From Salinimicrobium sediminis (lineage in GTDB: Bacteria > Bacteroidota > Bacteroidia > Flavobacteriales > Flavobacteriaceae), in the NCBI RefSeq assembly GCF_900215295.1, contig NZ_OCMF01000001.1, positions 930,001 to 994,000 of the forward strand: a DNA stretch of 64,000 nt, in the 5' to 3' direction. The position numbers were made by a program, and so were the translations under genes. The notes under the pieces were generated by a model, which was given only the letters and a program-made list of their open reading frames with translations, had not been told where the DNA came from and did not search any database. Numbering within the stretch: position 1 is the first letter of the stretch; the number at the start of each line of letters is the position of its first letter. Shown piece by piece: positions 33,980 through 42,384 of the stretch.

Positions 33980-33993
33980 TGTGGTCCCACCTG
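33980..33993 (+). repeat. Right attachment-site repeat (attR) at the tRNA 3' end
   Basis: TGTGGTCCCACCTG, identical to 910-923. Here it forms the last 12 bases of the intact tRNA gene on the minus strand plus two bases beyond. Integration at this point leaves the tRNA functional. Confidence 0.75.
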
Positions 33994-34055
33994 GGCTCGA
34001 ACCAGGGACCACCTGATTATGAGTCAGGTGCTCTAACCAACTGAGCTATAGGACC
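33982..34055 (-). tRNA. tRNA with CAU anticodon (elongator Met or lysidine-Ile)
   Basis: The minus strand folds as a 74-base cloverleaf. The acceptor stem pairs 5' GGTCCTA with 3' TGGGACC (one G-U type pair). The D arm is AGCTCAGTTGGTTAGAGC, the anticodon arm CCTGA-CTCATAA-TCAGG with anticodon CAT, and the T arm CCTGGTTCGAGCCCAGG. The discriminator base is A, and CA rather than a full CCA follows in the DNA. A CAT anticodon is shared by elongator Met and by Ile decoding AUA after lysidine modification; I cannot separate them here. Initiator tRNA is unlikely because the first pair is G-C and the stem lacks the three G-C pairs typical of it. The 3' end is the integration target of the 33 kb element. 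Confidence 0.92.
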
Positions 34056-34059
34056 ATTT

Positions 34060-34098
34060 GGTGCTCTAACTTCCCGACGGTTCGGGAGAGCTATAGTA
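34060..34098 (-). other. Partial duplicate of the tRNA 5' half interrupted by a hairpin
   Basis: GGTGCTCTAAC (34060-34070) repeats 34027-34037 of the tRNA, and GAGCTATAG (34088-34096) repeats 34043-34051. The D-loop bases between them are replaced by a 6-bp hairpin, TCCGGA-like: TCCCGA (34072-34077) and TCGGGA (34082-34087) with a CGGT loop. This lies just before the tRNA 5' end and cannot make a tRNA. It looks like a scar from an older duplication or insertion. Confidence 0.5.
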
Positions 34099-34182
34099 CC
34101 GGCTCAATGAGCTTAAGAGGGCGCAAATTTAAAACTTTGCCCCTTACATAACAAGTGTTTCAAAAATTATATTTTTAAGGGG

Positions 34183-34632
34183 CTATAAATCTTCCCATAC
34201 TTCATCCCCAATAGGAATAGCGTTCTCATCTTCCAGGATTTCCTGGCACAGCTCCACCAAAACTCCATTTGCCGATTTTGGATGTAGAAAAGCGACCAGT
34301 TTATTGTCGGCTCCTTTTTTTGGACGTTTGGAGATCAATTCAAAGCCCTCTTCCTTTAAGCGTTTCATTTCTGCTCTTATATCCTCCACTTCAAAAGCAA
34401 TATGGTGAATTCCCTCCCCGCGCTTCTCGATAAATTTCGCGATAGGGCTATCCTCAGAAGTTGCGGCCAGTAATTCGATCTTATTCAGCCCCACCTTGAA
34501 GAAGGAAGTTTCCACGCCTTCACTCCTTACTTTTTCAGATTTATAACTTTCTGTGCATAACAGTTTCGAATAAACTTCATTAGCCGCCTCAAGATCTTTT
34601 ACCGCAATGCCTATATGTTCTATATTTTTCAT
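34183..34632 (-). CDS. mce: Methylmalonyl-CoA epimerase
   Basis: The 149-residue protein has two VOC-fold modules. It carries the metal ligands expected for this family: His in IEHIGIAVKDLE, His in GEGIHHIAFEVEDI and Glu in GVLVELCQ. It interconverts R- and S-methylmalonyl-CoA in propionate metabolism, in the cytoplasm. It is the first chromosomal gene right of the tRNA, reading leftward, with a divergent rbfA gene on its other side. Length is normal for the family. The methylmalonyl-CoA mutase genes are not in the window. Confidence 0.9.
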   Translation of the reverse strand: MKNIEHIGIAVKDLEAANEVYSKLLCTESYKSEKVRSEGVETSFFKVGLNKIELLAATSEDSPIAKFIEKRGEGIHHIAFEVEDIRAEMKRLKEEGFELISKRPKKGADNKLVAFLHPKSANGVLVELCQEILEDENAIPIGDEVWEDL

Positions 34633-34785
34633 TTTCAGGGATTCTGTGTTTTTAAAATTTTAAATCTGCTTTTCCTGCCCTGCAGGATAAAGCTTTTTGA
34701 GAATAAAGATAAAAAGTCAGGTGAGTTTCCAGTCAAAACCAAAAGCTATTAACGCTTATTTTAAGATTTTAAGCCGTAAATGTTC

Positions 34786-34793
34786 TACTTTTG
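34786..34793 (+). promoter_or_regulatory. -7 element (TACTTTTG) of rbfA
   Basis: TACTTTTG fits the Bacteroidota -7 consensus TAnnTTTG. It ends four bases before the rbfA ATG at 34798, so the message would be leaderless or nearly so. The same box at the same distance precedes arsR at 16503. I see no clear -33 TTG. Confidence 0.5.
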
Positions 34794-34797
34794 TAGC

Positions 34798-35193
34798 ATG
34801 GAAGAAACAAATAGACAGAAAAAAATAGGAGGAGTAATACAGCGGGATTTGGCCGAAATTCTTCAGGCTCATTTGCGTGATGCGGGTAAAACGGGAATTT
34901 TGATCTCTGTTTCTAAAGTGAAGGTCACTACAGATCTTTCACAGGCAAAAGCCTATATCAGTATTTTTCCGGCTAAAAATTCCGGAGATATTTTGAAGGA
35001 GCTTAATGAAGTAAAGCCAAAGATCAAGCATGAGGTAGCCCTTCGCACAAAAAATCAATTGCGCAGAATGCCAAATTTGGAATTTTTTATTGATGATTCC
35101 CTGGATTACATTGAAAACATCGAAAAATCAATAAAAGGTGAGGATAATCCTATTGAACAGCCCGACCTGCTTTCAAGACGGAAAAAATCATAA
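34798..35193 (+). CDS. rbfA: 30S ribosome-binding factor A
   Basis: I use the ATG at 34798 (MEETNRQKKIGGVIQRDLAE); an in-frame ATG at 34780 lies upstream of the likely promoter. The 131 residues form the KH-like RbfA fold with the conserved VKVTTDLSQAKAYISIFP and LRRMPNLEFFIDDSLDY. RbfA helps mature the 5' end of 16S rRNA and assemble the 30S subunit, notably in the cold. A permease gene starts three bases after the stop, so the two are co-transcribed. Confidence 0.93.
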   Translation: MEETNRQKKIGGVIQRDLAEILQAHLRDAGKTGILISVSKVKVTTDLSQAKAYISIFPAKNSGDILKELNEVKPKIKHEVALRTKNQLRRMPNLEFFIDDSLDYIENIEKSIKGEDNPIEQPDLLSRRKKS

Positions 35194-35196
35194 GCC

Positions 35197-36396
35197 TTGA
35201 ATTTCCCCTTTTACATAGCCCGAAGGTACCTGTTCTCTAAAAGCAGCAGCAATGCCATCAATATCATTACCATTATCGCGGCTATCGGGGTTTTTGCAGG
35301 GGCTTTTGCACTGTTTATTGTTCTCTCCGGCTTTAGCGGACTCAAAGACTTTAGCCTGTCTTTTTCCAACCAGTATGATCCCGATCTTAAAGTTTTGCCC
35401 GCCAGTGGTAAGACCTTTAATTTTTCTGAAGAGGAAAAAGAGCAACTCAAGAATATCGCCGGAATTTCCACTTTTTCAGAAGTCATAGAAGAGCGGGTCT
35501 TTCTGGATTTCAGGTCAAAGAACAAGACGGCTTATATTAAAGGAGTAGATGAAAATTTCCTGAAGGTGAATCACCTGGACAGTGCACTAATCCGGGGAGT
35601 CTGGTTTCATCCTACCGAATCCCAGGTGGTTATTGGGAATAACATATCCCGTGAGCTTAACCTGGGGGTGTTCGATTACATGAGCTTATTGAAGGTGCTG
35701 GTACCGCGACCCGGAACAGGACAGGTGCTGGATCCTACCCGGGCCTTTAATTCTCAAAATGTGGTGGTCTCCGGAATTTACAGCATCAACGAGGAGCTGG
35801 ACGATAAGTATGTTTATTCTTCTCTGGATTTTGCCCGGGAACTTCTAAGCCTTAAACCTACTGAAATTACAGGACTGGAGCTAAAATTAAAACCCGGAGC
35901 AGATCCCGAAACTGTGGTTACTGAAGTTCAGGCTGCGATAGAAGACGGGATAGAGATCAAGAACAGGGCACAGCTTAATGATGCCCTTTATAAAATGCTC
36001 AATACAGAAAATCTTGCCGTGTACCTCATTTTTACACTGGTATTGATCATTGCGCTTTTCAATGTTGTGGGTTCCATCATTATGGTGATCCTGGATAAAA
36101 GGGAAAATATCAAAACCTTGCATAGCCTGGGGGCGACGCCTCGTCAAATAAAGAATATCTTCTTTACCCAGGGTGTGTTTTTAACTCTTTTGGGAGGAAG
36201 CCTGGGACTGATCTTTTCACTGATCCTTGTTTTCATGCAACTCGAATATGATCTTGTAATGATCACTCCCAGCCTGCCTTATCCCGTATCGATCACCTGG
36301 CAAAACATAGTTTTAGTCATGGTAACAATCACTTCCCTGGGAATGCTGGCTTCCTGGATCGCCGCTAACAGAAGCAAGAAGGCTCTAAATGCCTGA
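35197..36396 (+). CDS. FtsX/LolC-E-type ABC transporter permease
   Basis: The 399-residue membrane protein begins at TTG, three bases after rbfA. It has one N-terminal helix (about 21-45: INIITIIAAIGVFAGAFALFIVLSGF), a large periplasmic MacB-like domain (45-265), and three C-terminal helices of the FtsX fold with the conserved loop RENIKTLHSLGATPRQIKNIFF (about 305-326). That loop contacts the ABC ATPase. Homologues with this place after rbfA are annotated as lipoprotein-releasing permeases. The ATPase is not in the window. Lipoprotein sorting is therefore likely but not proved. Confidence 0.87.
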   Translation: MNFPFYIARRYLFSKSSSNAINIITIIAAIGVFAGAFALFIVLSGFSGLKDFSLSFSNQYDPDLKVLPASGKTFNFSEEEKEQLKNIAGISTFSEVIEERVFLDFRSKNKTAYIKGVDENFLKVNHLDSALIRGVWFHPTESQVVIGNNISRELNLGVFDYMSLLKVLVPRPGTGQVLDPTRAFNSQNVVVSGIYSINEELDDKYVYSSLDFARELLSLKPTEITGLELKLKPGADPETVVTEVQAAIEDGIEIKNRAQLNDALYKMLNTENLAVYLIFTLVLIIALFNVVGSIIMVILDKRENIKTLHSLGATPRQIKNIFFTQGVFLTLLGGSLGLIFSLILVFMQLEYDLVMITPSLPYPVSITWQNIVLVMVTITSLGMLASWIAANRSKKALNA

Positions 36397-36429
36397 TTTT
36401 CCTGCGGAAATATCTTTTAAAAAGGCTTT

Positions 36430-37002
36430 TTAGAATCGCTTTGCAACTCCAAGGCCTATACTTAAGTACTGGAGATCGAAGTCGGAGTCAAAAGTAGCCA
36501 GTTTCAATTCAGTAGCAAGAGACCGGTAAATTACCTGTGGTCTCAGTTCAAAGCCACTGCCAAAACTATATACAACCCCCGCCTGTACTTCCCAGCCCAG
36601 TTCATGACCTGTATCGGCTGTGATGTCTCCGGAAGAATCTTCTGCTTCAAAATGTTTATAGATTCCGCCGGCACCCAAAAGGTATGAAAGAGAGGGAGTA
36701 AAAGGATGAATAAATTGTAAGCCGAAGGAGTATCCGGTTTCTTCAAATTCTAAACCATCTATTCCCAGATCCTCTTCTACCTGGAAATTATTCCATCCCC
36801 AGCCGGCATATACCCCCAGATGTGGCATAAATTTGTATGATACCATAGCCTCAAATCCAAAGCCGGTTTTAAGGTCAAAAGCGTCTTCTTGTTGAGTGGG
36901 AAAATTAACCTGTGGCCGCAGTTCCACCGCCCATCTCTCCTGTGCATTCACTTGAAACGAAAGCAGAATTAGGAGCATTCCTAAGAGTAAGTGCCTTTTC
37001 AT
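36430..37002 (-). CDS. Small outer-membrane beta-barrel protein
   Basis: This 190-residue protein has a signal peptide cut after FQVNAQ and about eight amphipathic strands (VELRPQVNFP, GFEAMVSYKFM, LGVYAGWGWN, YSFGLQFIHPF, LSYLLGAGGIY, WEVQAGVVYSF, LQYLSIGLGVAKRF). It ends in Phe, as outer-membrane barrels do. It resembles OmpA/OmpW-like porin-sized proteins of Flavobacteriaceae with no known function. It is convergent with the permease gene, and its promoter lies in the 200 bases to its right; a possible -7 box is the minus-strand TAAATTTG at 37078-37085. Confidence 0.85.
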   Translation of the reverse strand: MKRHLLLGMLLILLSFQVNAQERWAVELRPQVNFPTQQEDAFDLKTGFGFEAMVSYKFMPHLGVYAGWGWNNFQVEEDLGIDGLEFEETGYSFGLQFIHPFTPSLSYLLGAGGIYKHFEAEDSSGDITADTGHELGWEVQAGVVYSFGSGFELRPQVIYRSLATELKLATFDSDFDLQYLSIGLGVAKRF

Positions 37003-37203
37003 AATATGAGGTTTTTAAAGAGAAAGAATAGTAAAGGAGAAACCTCTTTTATACTCCTCTTTGTTTGAATATTGTAACAAATTTACAATACTAAAACCCT
37101 CTTATCGTGACATTTATCAGGAAGTGTAAAAGATAATATCGGGGAATAAAGATTCAGGCCTGCTAAGAAAATCCTTGTGTAGAAGCTTTAAAAAAATTAG
37201 CTT

Positions 37204-38196
37204 TTAAACGAACTCGTATCCCGAGAATTCCTTTTCTACCTCATCAAAAGCGGCAAAAACATCTGCAGCGTCATCGCTGGTCACCATTTTTTGACGATAT
37301 TCCTTGAAGTGGGGAATACCCTTAAAATAGTTGGTATAATGCCTGCGGGTTTCAAAAACCCCTAATTTTTCACCTTTCCAGTCAATGGCCATTTGCAGAT
37401 GCCTGCGTGCGGCGTCCAGGCGTTCCTCCATAGTGGGTGGCGGAAGATGTTCTCCGGTCCTAAAATAATGTTTCACCTCTTTGAAAAACCAGGGATAACC
37501 TATACTTGCCCTGCCTATCATTGCCCCGTCGAGCCCAAATTTATCCCGCATCTCCATGGCTCTTTCAGGGGTATCCACATCGCCGTTCCCAAAGATTGGA
37601 ATATGCATTCTTGGATTGTTCTTAACCTCGGCAATGGGTGCCCAATTGGCATCACCCTTATACATTTGCACTCTTGTACGGCCGTGGATGGATATTGCGC
37701 TCGCGCCTACATCCTGTAGCCTTTCGGCCACCTCAACAATTTTTATGGAATCCTGATCCCACCCTAACCTGGTTTTAACGGTAATGGGTAATTTCGTATG
37801 CTTCACCATGGCTTCGGTAAGGGAAACCATTAGGGGGATATCTTTCAGGATACCCGCCCCGGCACCTTTGGAGACCACTTTTTTCACAGGACAACCAAAG
37901 TTGATATCTATAATATCAGGGCCCGATTTCTCCACGATCTCCACCGACTGCAGCATAGATTCCAGGTTGGCTCCAAAAATCTGGATTCCAACGGGTCTTT
38001 CTTTTTCGTAAATATCCAGCTTCATGACGCTCTTTGCGGCATCACGAATAAGCCCTTCTGAAGAAATAAATTCGGTATATACCACATCTGCCCCCTGCTC
38101 CTTGCACAATGCACGAAACGGCGGATCACTCACATCTTCCATTGGTGCTAACAACAATGGAAATCCCCCTACATCTATGTTCCCTATTTTCGCCAA
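37204..38196 (-). CDS. dusB: tRNA-dihydrouridine synthase B
   Basis: The 330-residue FMN enzyme reduces uridines in tRNA D loops. The TIM-barrel start reads LLLAPMEDVSDPPFRALCKEQGAD. The catalytic Cys is in INFGCPVKKVVSKGAGAGIL, FMN/RNA contacts are in ITVKTRLGWD and IHGRTRVQMYKG, and GNGDVDTPERA with DGAMIGRASIGYPW marks the phosphate site. The C-terminal helical domain that grips tRNA is complete. It stands as a single gene here. Confidence 0.94.
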   Translation of the reverse strand: MAKIGNIDVGGFPLLLAPMEDVSDPPFRALCKEQGADVVYTEFISSEGLIRDAAKSVMKLDIYEKERPVGIQIFGANLESMLQSVEIVEKSGPDIIDINFGCPVKKVVSKGAGAGILKDIPLMVSLTEAMVKHTKLPITVKTRLGWDQDSIKIVEVAERLQDVGASAISIHGRTRVQMYKGDANWAPIAEVKNNPRMHIPIFGNGDVDTPERAMEMRDKFGLDGAMIGRASIGYPWFFKEVKHYFRTGEHLPPPTMEERLDAARRHLQMAIDWKGEKLGVFETRRHYTNYFKGIPHFKEYRQKMVTSDDAADVFAAFDEVEKEFSGYEFV

Positions 38197-38718
38197 AACA
38201 ACTGTTTTTCAGGCTGCAAAAATAATGAAATTAATTCAGTTCGAAAGATGTAGAATTTTTAGCCACTAATTCACGAATAATTTTGGGCTGGTAAAGTGGT
38301 GTAAGGTAATTTATTCCCTTTCCGGCGGAAGCTTAATGAGCTAAACTAATCAAATTGCAAATATTTAAAATCGTCATGGCAAACTTATTTCACGCAAAAT
38401 CCGCAAAGAAGGCGCAAAGAGCGCAGAACTGCCAGTGGTATTAAATTGTATTAATCCTCAAACTTTTAAAAATTTCCCGCAGATCCCGCAGATCTACGCA
38501 GATTTATTAACGTACTTCTTCCTTATGATGAACTTTGGAATTTGGAAGTTGGTTCTCTTCCACTAAAGCTTCAGAGAATAAATTGCTTGGAATTTGGTGC
38601 TTGGAATTTGGTATTTCCAAATTGGTCCACAAAAATTCCTGATCACTAATCACTAATCACAGATCCCTGAACACTTTAATTGCCAACTGCCAACTGCCCA
38701 CTTTGCACTGCCTACTAA
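38197..38718. repeat. Intergenic patch of short tandem repeats
   Basis: This 520-base gap has no gene but contains a string of different short tandem units: GCAAAGAAGGCGCAAAGAGCGCAGA (about 38411-38427 onward), CCCGCAGATCCCGCAGAT with CTACGCAGATTT (38476-38502), two copies of GCTTGGAATTTGG (38584-38609), CACTAATCACTAATCAC (38644-38660), and TGCCAACTGCCAACTGCCCACT (38681-38702). Such strings are scattered between genes in many Bacteroidota. They do not look coding or like one transposon. Confidence 0.6.
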
Positions 38719-41124
38719 TTAAAGTCTATCTCTTTCAGCCGCATCTATAGCCCGCTGATTATCGCTAAGCCTGAAGTTTCCGAAGTTATACTTAAACCCT
38801 ACCCGCACGTACTGGGATTCAGGTTGGGCGAAATAGCCGTTATCCTGATTTAAATATTGAGATCTTAACCAGGTATTTGTTTCATCAAGGATATCTTCAA
38901 AATTGAGGCTAATCTCGGCGCGGTTGTTCCAAAGTGTCTTTCTAAACCCTAAAGAAAGGGTGGTAAAAGGTTCCATGATATAAGAACCACTTAAAAATTT
39001 AGAAACATAGGTAAGGCTTAATTCGCCGGTAAATGTGCCGTCTTTCGAGATGATAAAGTTATTATAGAGACTTCCGTAAAAGCCATCGATCTCGATAGTC
39101 GCGGGAACATTTCCGCTTTCCAGGGCAAGAAAAGTCCTTTCTTCATTAAAAGCGTTAAAATAAATATAGGCATACCACCAGTTTTTCACCGATCTGCCAT
39201 GGCTAAACTGAATTCCATAGCTGGTACTTTCCAAAAGGTTGGCACTTACTCTTCTTATGATGCGGTTTTCATTATCCTGAAAACTGAGGGTTTCCGGAGT
39301 GTTCCCGCTGTCGGTGTAGAAAAGATCAAAGAAATAGGCATTTTTGAGCGCATAGCTCAGGGAATAGCTGTTGATAATGGCCGCTTTTAAATTTGGGTTT
39401 CCGGCATTGTAATCGAACTCGTTGAGATAGTACCTAAAGGGATTAAGACTTTCATACCGTGGCCGTTGAATTCTACGGCTGTAGTCGAAAGTAAGGCTGT
39501 TATTGTCATTAAAATTGTGCTGCAGGTAAAAAGTGGGAAATACCTCAAAATATTCCCGGTCATTAACCTGCTCCATAGAACGGGAATCCCCCATACGATC
39601 TGTATATTCCCCTCTCAAACCAGCCTTGGCGCTCCATTTGGTCCAATCTTTTGCCACACTAACATATCCGGCATAGATCGTTTCATCATACAAAAATTCA
39701 TCCCATTGTAAGGCTCCTTCTTCAACATCGGGATATGCCCCCAAATAATCAATGCGGCTTTGAGATTCTATCACAGAAGTTTTAATTCCGCTTTCAAAGC
39801 TGGTACTCCCAATTGGGGTGATATAATCTAATTGGGCCGTATAAATATCGATGGCCTGGTCTGCATCTGTGTAGAAGCTGTTATCTACAGGAGGACCAGG
39901 CACTTCCTGAAAGGTGGTAAAAATGGCCTGTTTCCTGTTCTGGTCAAAACGGGTATAATGCATTTTTGCAGATAACTCTGCCCCTGCTTTATCTAAAAAA
40001 TGTTTGTACTCCAAATCAAGAGCAACATTGGAAAGATCATCATCAAGCGTGCTCTCTGTTAGCAGGCTTTTTTCTTCACTTCCCTCTTCCCGTATCCTGG
40101 AAATAACTTCATTGTCAAAGGTTTTGTCCGGAGAATAGCTAAGACTGGAAGTGAAATTCAAAATGTTCTTATCGTCAAAATTGTAGTCCAGCATAAGATT
40201 GGCACTGTGGCCCCGGGATCTTGTGGTGCGCTCAAATTCGGTATCCCAGCGGCTAATAGAATTTCCCATATCATCCATAAAATTGATATAGCTTACATCC
40301 TCCTTAAATTCCTTGCGTGGAGAATAGGTGTAGTTCCCAAAAACATTCAATTTCTCTGTTTTATAGTAGTGACTGGTTCCTAACTGGTACTTCGGAAAAA
40401 TTGCCTGGGTCCAGGCAGCATTGACATTTCCCTTATATCCCGGTGCAATGCTTTTGGAGGTAATAATATTAAGAATTGCACCCCCTTCGGCATCATATCG
40501 TGCCGGGGGTGTAGTGATCACTTCAATGGATTTGATATTTTCTGCGGAATAATTCTCGAGCAGCGTTTGTAATTCGGAAGCTGTTAGTTGTACCTTCCTG
40601 TCATTGATATATACCTGCACTCCCTGGTTTCTCACCGTAAGATTTTCTCCTGAAAGTATCACCCCCGGAGTCTTTTTAAGTATATCCCAGGAACTGCCAT
40701 GGGAAAGCGTGGTATTCTCCACCTGAAATACCAGCCGGTCCACCTCTCTTTTTACTGAAGGATTTTTGTAGTTAATGGAGACTTCAGCCAGAGCAGCAGT
40801 ATCCTCCTGCAACACAAGAGCTCCTAAATTTTCATTTTTTGATACCTCTATCTGTTTCAGGTTATCACGAAAACCAACGAAACTTACCTTTAACAGGTAA
40901 ACGTCAGGTTCGATATCGGTAAAATTGAATTTTCCGTTTTCCGAAGAAACGGCACCTTTATAAACCGTGGTCGAATCCTGTGCGTTAAGTAAAATGAGAT
41001 TGGCAAATGCTACGGGATCCCTGTTGCTGTCAACAACTTTTCCTTCTACGGAATGCTGGCTAAAACCTGAAAAAGAACACAAAAAAAGGAACAGGAACAG
41101 TGGGGAGCTGTATTTTATGAACAT
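38719..41124 (-). CDS. TonB-dependent-receptor-like outer-membrane protein
   Basis: The 801-residue protein has a signal peptide (FLFLFLCSFSGFSQ), a carboxypeptidase-regulatory-like domain (SVEGKVVDSNRDPVAFANLILL, about 25-105), a plug-like region (TPGVILSGENLTVRNQGVQVYINDRKVQL ... IKSIEVITTPPARYDAEGGAILNI, about 130-235), and a long beta-barrel (OMP_b-brl_3 type) to the C terminus. This type lacks a SusD partner and often handles peptides or metal chelates. It has no close neighbour in its operon. It lies between the repeat patch and the lrgB gene, separate from the cell-wall locus. Confidence 0.88.
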   Translation of the reverse strand: MFIKYSSPLFLFLFLCSFSGFSQHSVEGKVVDSNRDPVAFANLILLNAQDSTTVYKGAVSSENGKFNFTDIEPDVYLLKVSFVGFRDNLKQIEVSKNENLGALVLQEDTAALAEVSINYKNPSVKREVDRLVFQVENTTLSHGSSWDILKKTPGVILSGENLTVRNQGVQVYINDRKVQLTASELQTLLENYSAENIKSIEVITTPPARYDAEGGAILNIITSKSIAPGYKGNVNAAWTQAIFPKYQLGTSHYYKTEKLNVFGNYTYSPRKEFKEDVSYINFMDDMGNSISRWDTEFERTTRSRGHSANLMLDYNFDDKNILNFTSSLSYSPDKTFDNEVISRIREEGSEEKSLLTESTLDDDLSNVALDLEYKHFLDKAGAELSAKMHYTRFDQNRKQAIFTTFQEVPGPPVDNSFYTDADQAIDIYTAQLDYITPIGSTSFESGIKTSVIESQSRIDYLGAYPDVEEGALQWDEFLYDETIYAGYVSVAKDWTKWSAKAGLRGEYTDRMGDSRSMEQVNDREYFEVFPTFYLQHNFNDNNSLTFDYSRRIQRPRYESLNPFRYYLNEFDYNAGNPNLKAAIINSYSLSYALKNAYFFDLFYTDSGNTPETLSFQDNENRIIRRVSANLLESTSYGIQFSHGRSVKNWWYAYIYFNAFNEERTFLALESGNVPATIEIDGFYGSLYNNFIISKDGTFTGELSLTYVSKFLSGSYIMEPFTTLSLGFRKTLWNNRAEISLNFEDILDETNTWLRSQYLNQDNGYFAQPESQYVRVGFKYNFGNFRLSDNQRAIDAAERDRL

Positions 41125-41281
41125 GCAAAAATGGTTGGTTAGTGCTTGATAATTGTAACAAAATCAAACAAATATAGCATTTTTGATCACACATCAGAAA
41201 TTCAACTGTATTTCTGAAAAAAAATTGGGAAATCGGTTGTGATACCGAAAATAGGCTTGAAAGAAGGCTGAAATATCTATT

Positions 41282-41971
41282 TTAGAGCAGCAGCTGCAGG
41301 ATGAGCGGGGTGAGAATGGCAGTTATAATTCCGTTTAGGCACATAGCGATTCCGCTGTAAACTCCCGGAATTTTTCCTTCCTCAATAGCGCGGGCAGTAC
41401 CTATACCGTGAGCTGCCGTTCCGAGGGCTGCCCCAATTGCTTTTTTGCTGTTGATCCCCATTTTTTTCAGAAAATATAATCCGAACACATTTCCAAAAAC
41501 GCCTACCGCAATGACAATTCCTGCCGTGATATCGGGAATTCCTCCAACGGTTTTTGTTATTTCTACGGCAATAGGTGTGGTGACCGATTTTGATGCAAGT
41601 GACCGGATCAAAAAGTCAGGCAGGTCCAATATAAGCAGGAAAGCAACTACACTTAAAACCCCACAGATCCCTCCAATAATTACTGCAATAGAAAGCAATT
41701 TTAGATCCTTGCGCAGCTCTTCATATTTTTCATAAAAAAATGCTCCCAGGGCTACTACGGCCGGTCCCAACAGGTAGGTAAGGAATTTTCCACCCCGGTT
41801 ATAGGTCTCGAAAGAGATGTCAGCCAGCTTCAAAAAAAGGATTATTCCCAGGATGGCCAGCAGCACAGGATTCAAAAATGCGATTTTTAGACGGCCTCCC
41901 CGGCGGGCCAGCGCATAAAAAAGCAGCGTAAGTCCTATTCCAAAAATGGGCAGCAGGAAAGAAAAGCTCAT
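41282..41971 (-). CDS. lrgB: LrgB-family membrane protein
   Basis: The 229-residue membrane protein has five to seven helices and the family-defining stretches SVTTPIAVEITKTVGGIPDITAG and KAIGAALGTAAHGIGTARAIEEG. LrgB/CidB proteins act with LrgA/CidA; roles proposed in the literature are control of murein hydrolases and transport of pyruvate or similar small acids. It overlaps lrgA by four bases, so the two are co-translated. Both lie at the end of the leftward operon headed by the acyltransferase and NagZ-type genes. Confidence 0.9.
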   Translation of the reverse strand: MSFSFLLPIFGIGLTLLFYALARRGGRLKIAFLNPVLLAILGIILFLKLADISFETYNRGGKFLTYLLGPAVVALGAFFYEKYEELRKDLKLLSIAVIIGGICGVLSVVAFLLILDLPDFLIRSLASKSVTTPIAVEITKTVGGIPDITAGIVIAVGVFGNVFGLYFLKKMGINSKKAIGAALGTAAHGIGTARAIEEGKIPGVYSGIAMCLNGIITAILTPLILQLLL

Positions 41972-42345
41972 TTTTCGAATTTTTGGAGAATTAGCGCGGT
42001 GACATAGAGCGTCAACAAAGTGCTGGCAATGATGGCAATGGTAAGGGGCAGCCAGTAAGCCTTCACAAGGTCGAAATACACCATTAATCCTACCCCATAG
42101 GGAATAAAAAAGAGTACCAGGAATTCCAGAAGTTTATCTGATGCCGGTTTAACCGCGCTGAGAGGGATCCAGCGAAATTTTAAAGCGAAAAACAGGAAAA
42201 TCATCCCGAGAATATTTCCGGCCACGGGAAGATTAAAAAAATAGGTTACCAGTTCTCCTGCAATCAGAAAAAGCAAAATAAAGAAGAAGGCCAAAAGCCT
42301 TCTTCGGGAAAAAAGATCTGTAAGGTATTTTAGGACTTGCTTCAA
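41968..42345 (-). CDS. lrgA: LrgA/CidA-family membrane protein
   Basis: The 125-residue protein has four helices and the LrgA signature LPVAGNILGMIFLFFALKFRWI, followed by LLEFLVLFFIPYGVGLMVY. It is a small holin-like inner-membrane partner of LrgB. It starts 39 bases after the NagZ-type gene. In this locus one attractive role is movement of lactate or pyruvate produced by muramic-acid breakdown, but the classic autolysis role is equally possible. Confidence 0.9.
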   Translation of the reverse strand: MKQVLKYLTDLFSRRRLLAFFFILLFLIAGELVTYFFNLPVAGNILGMIFLFFALKFRWIPLSAVKPASDKLLEFLVLFFIPYGVGLMVYFDLVKAYWLPLTIAIIASTLLTLYVTALILQKFEK

Positions 42346-42384
42346 GCTTTCATTTTTAAAAATGCTGCCGTTTCCCAGGTGGAT

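Noticed and set aside
910-33993. Conjugative element (ICE)
   Set aside because: I looked for relaxase, coupling-protein and Tra-type proteins and recognised none; the small hypotheticals could hide one only if very divergent.
33851-34036. 61-codon plus-strand ORF ending in the tRNA
   Set aside because: It crosses the arm repeat, the boundary hairpin and half of the tRNA gene, so it cannot be a normal gene.
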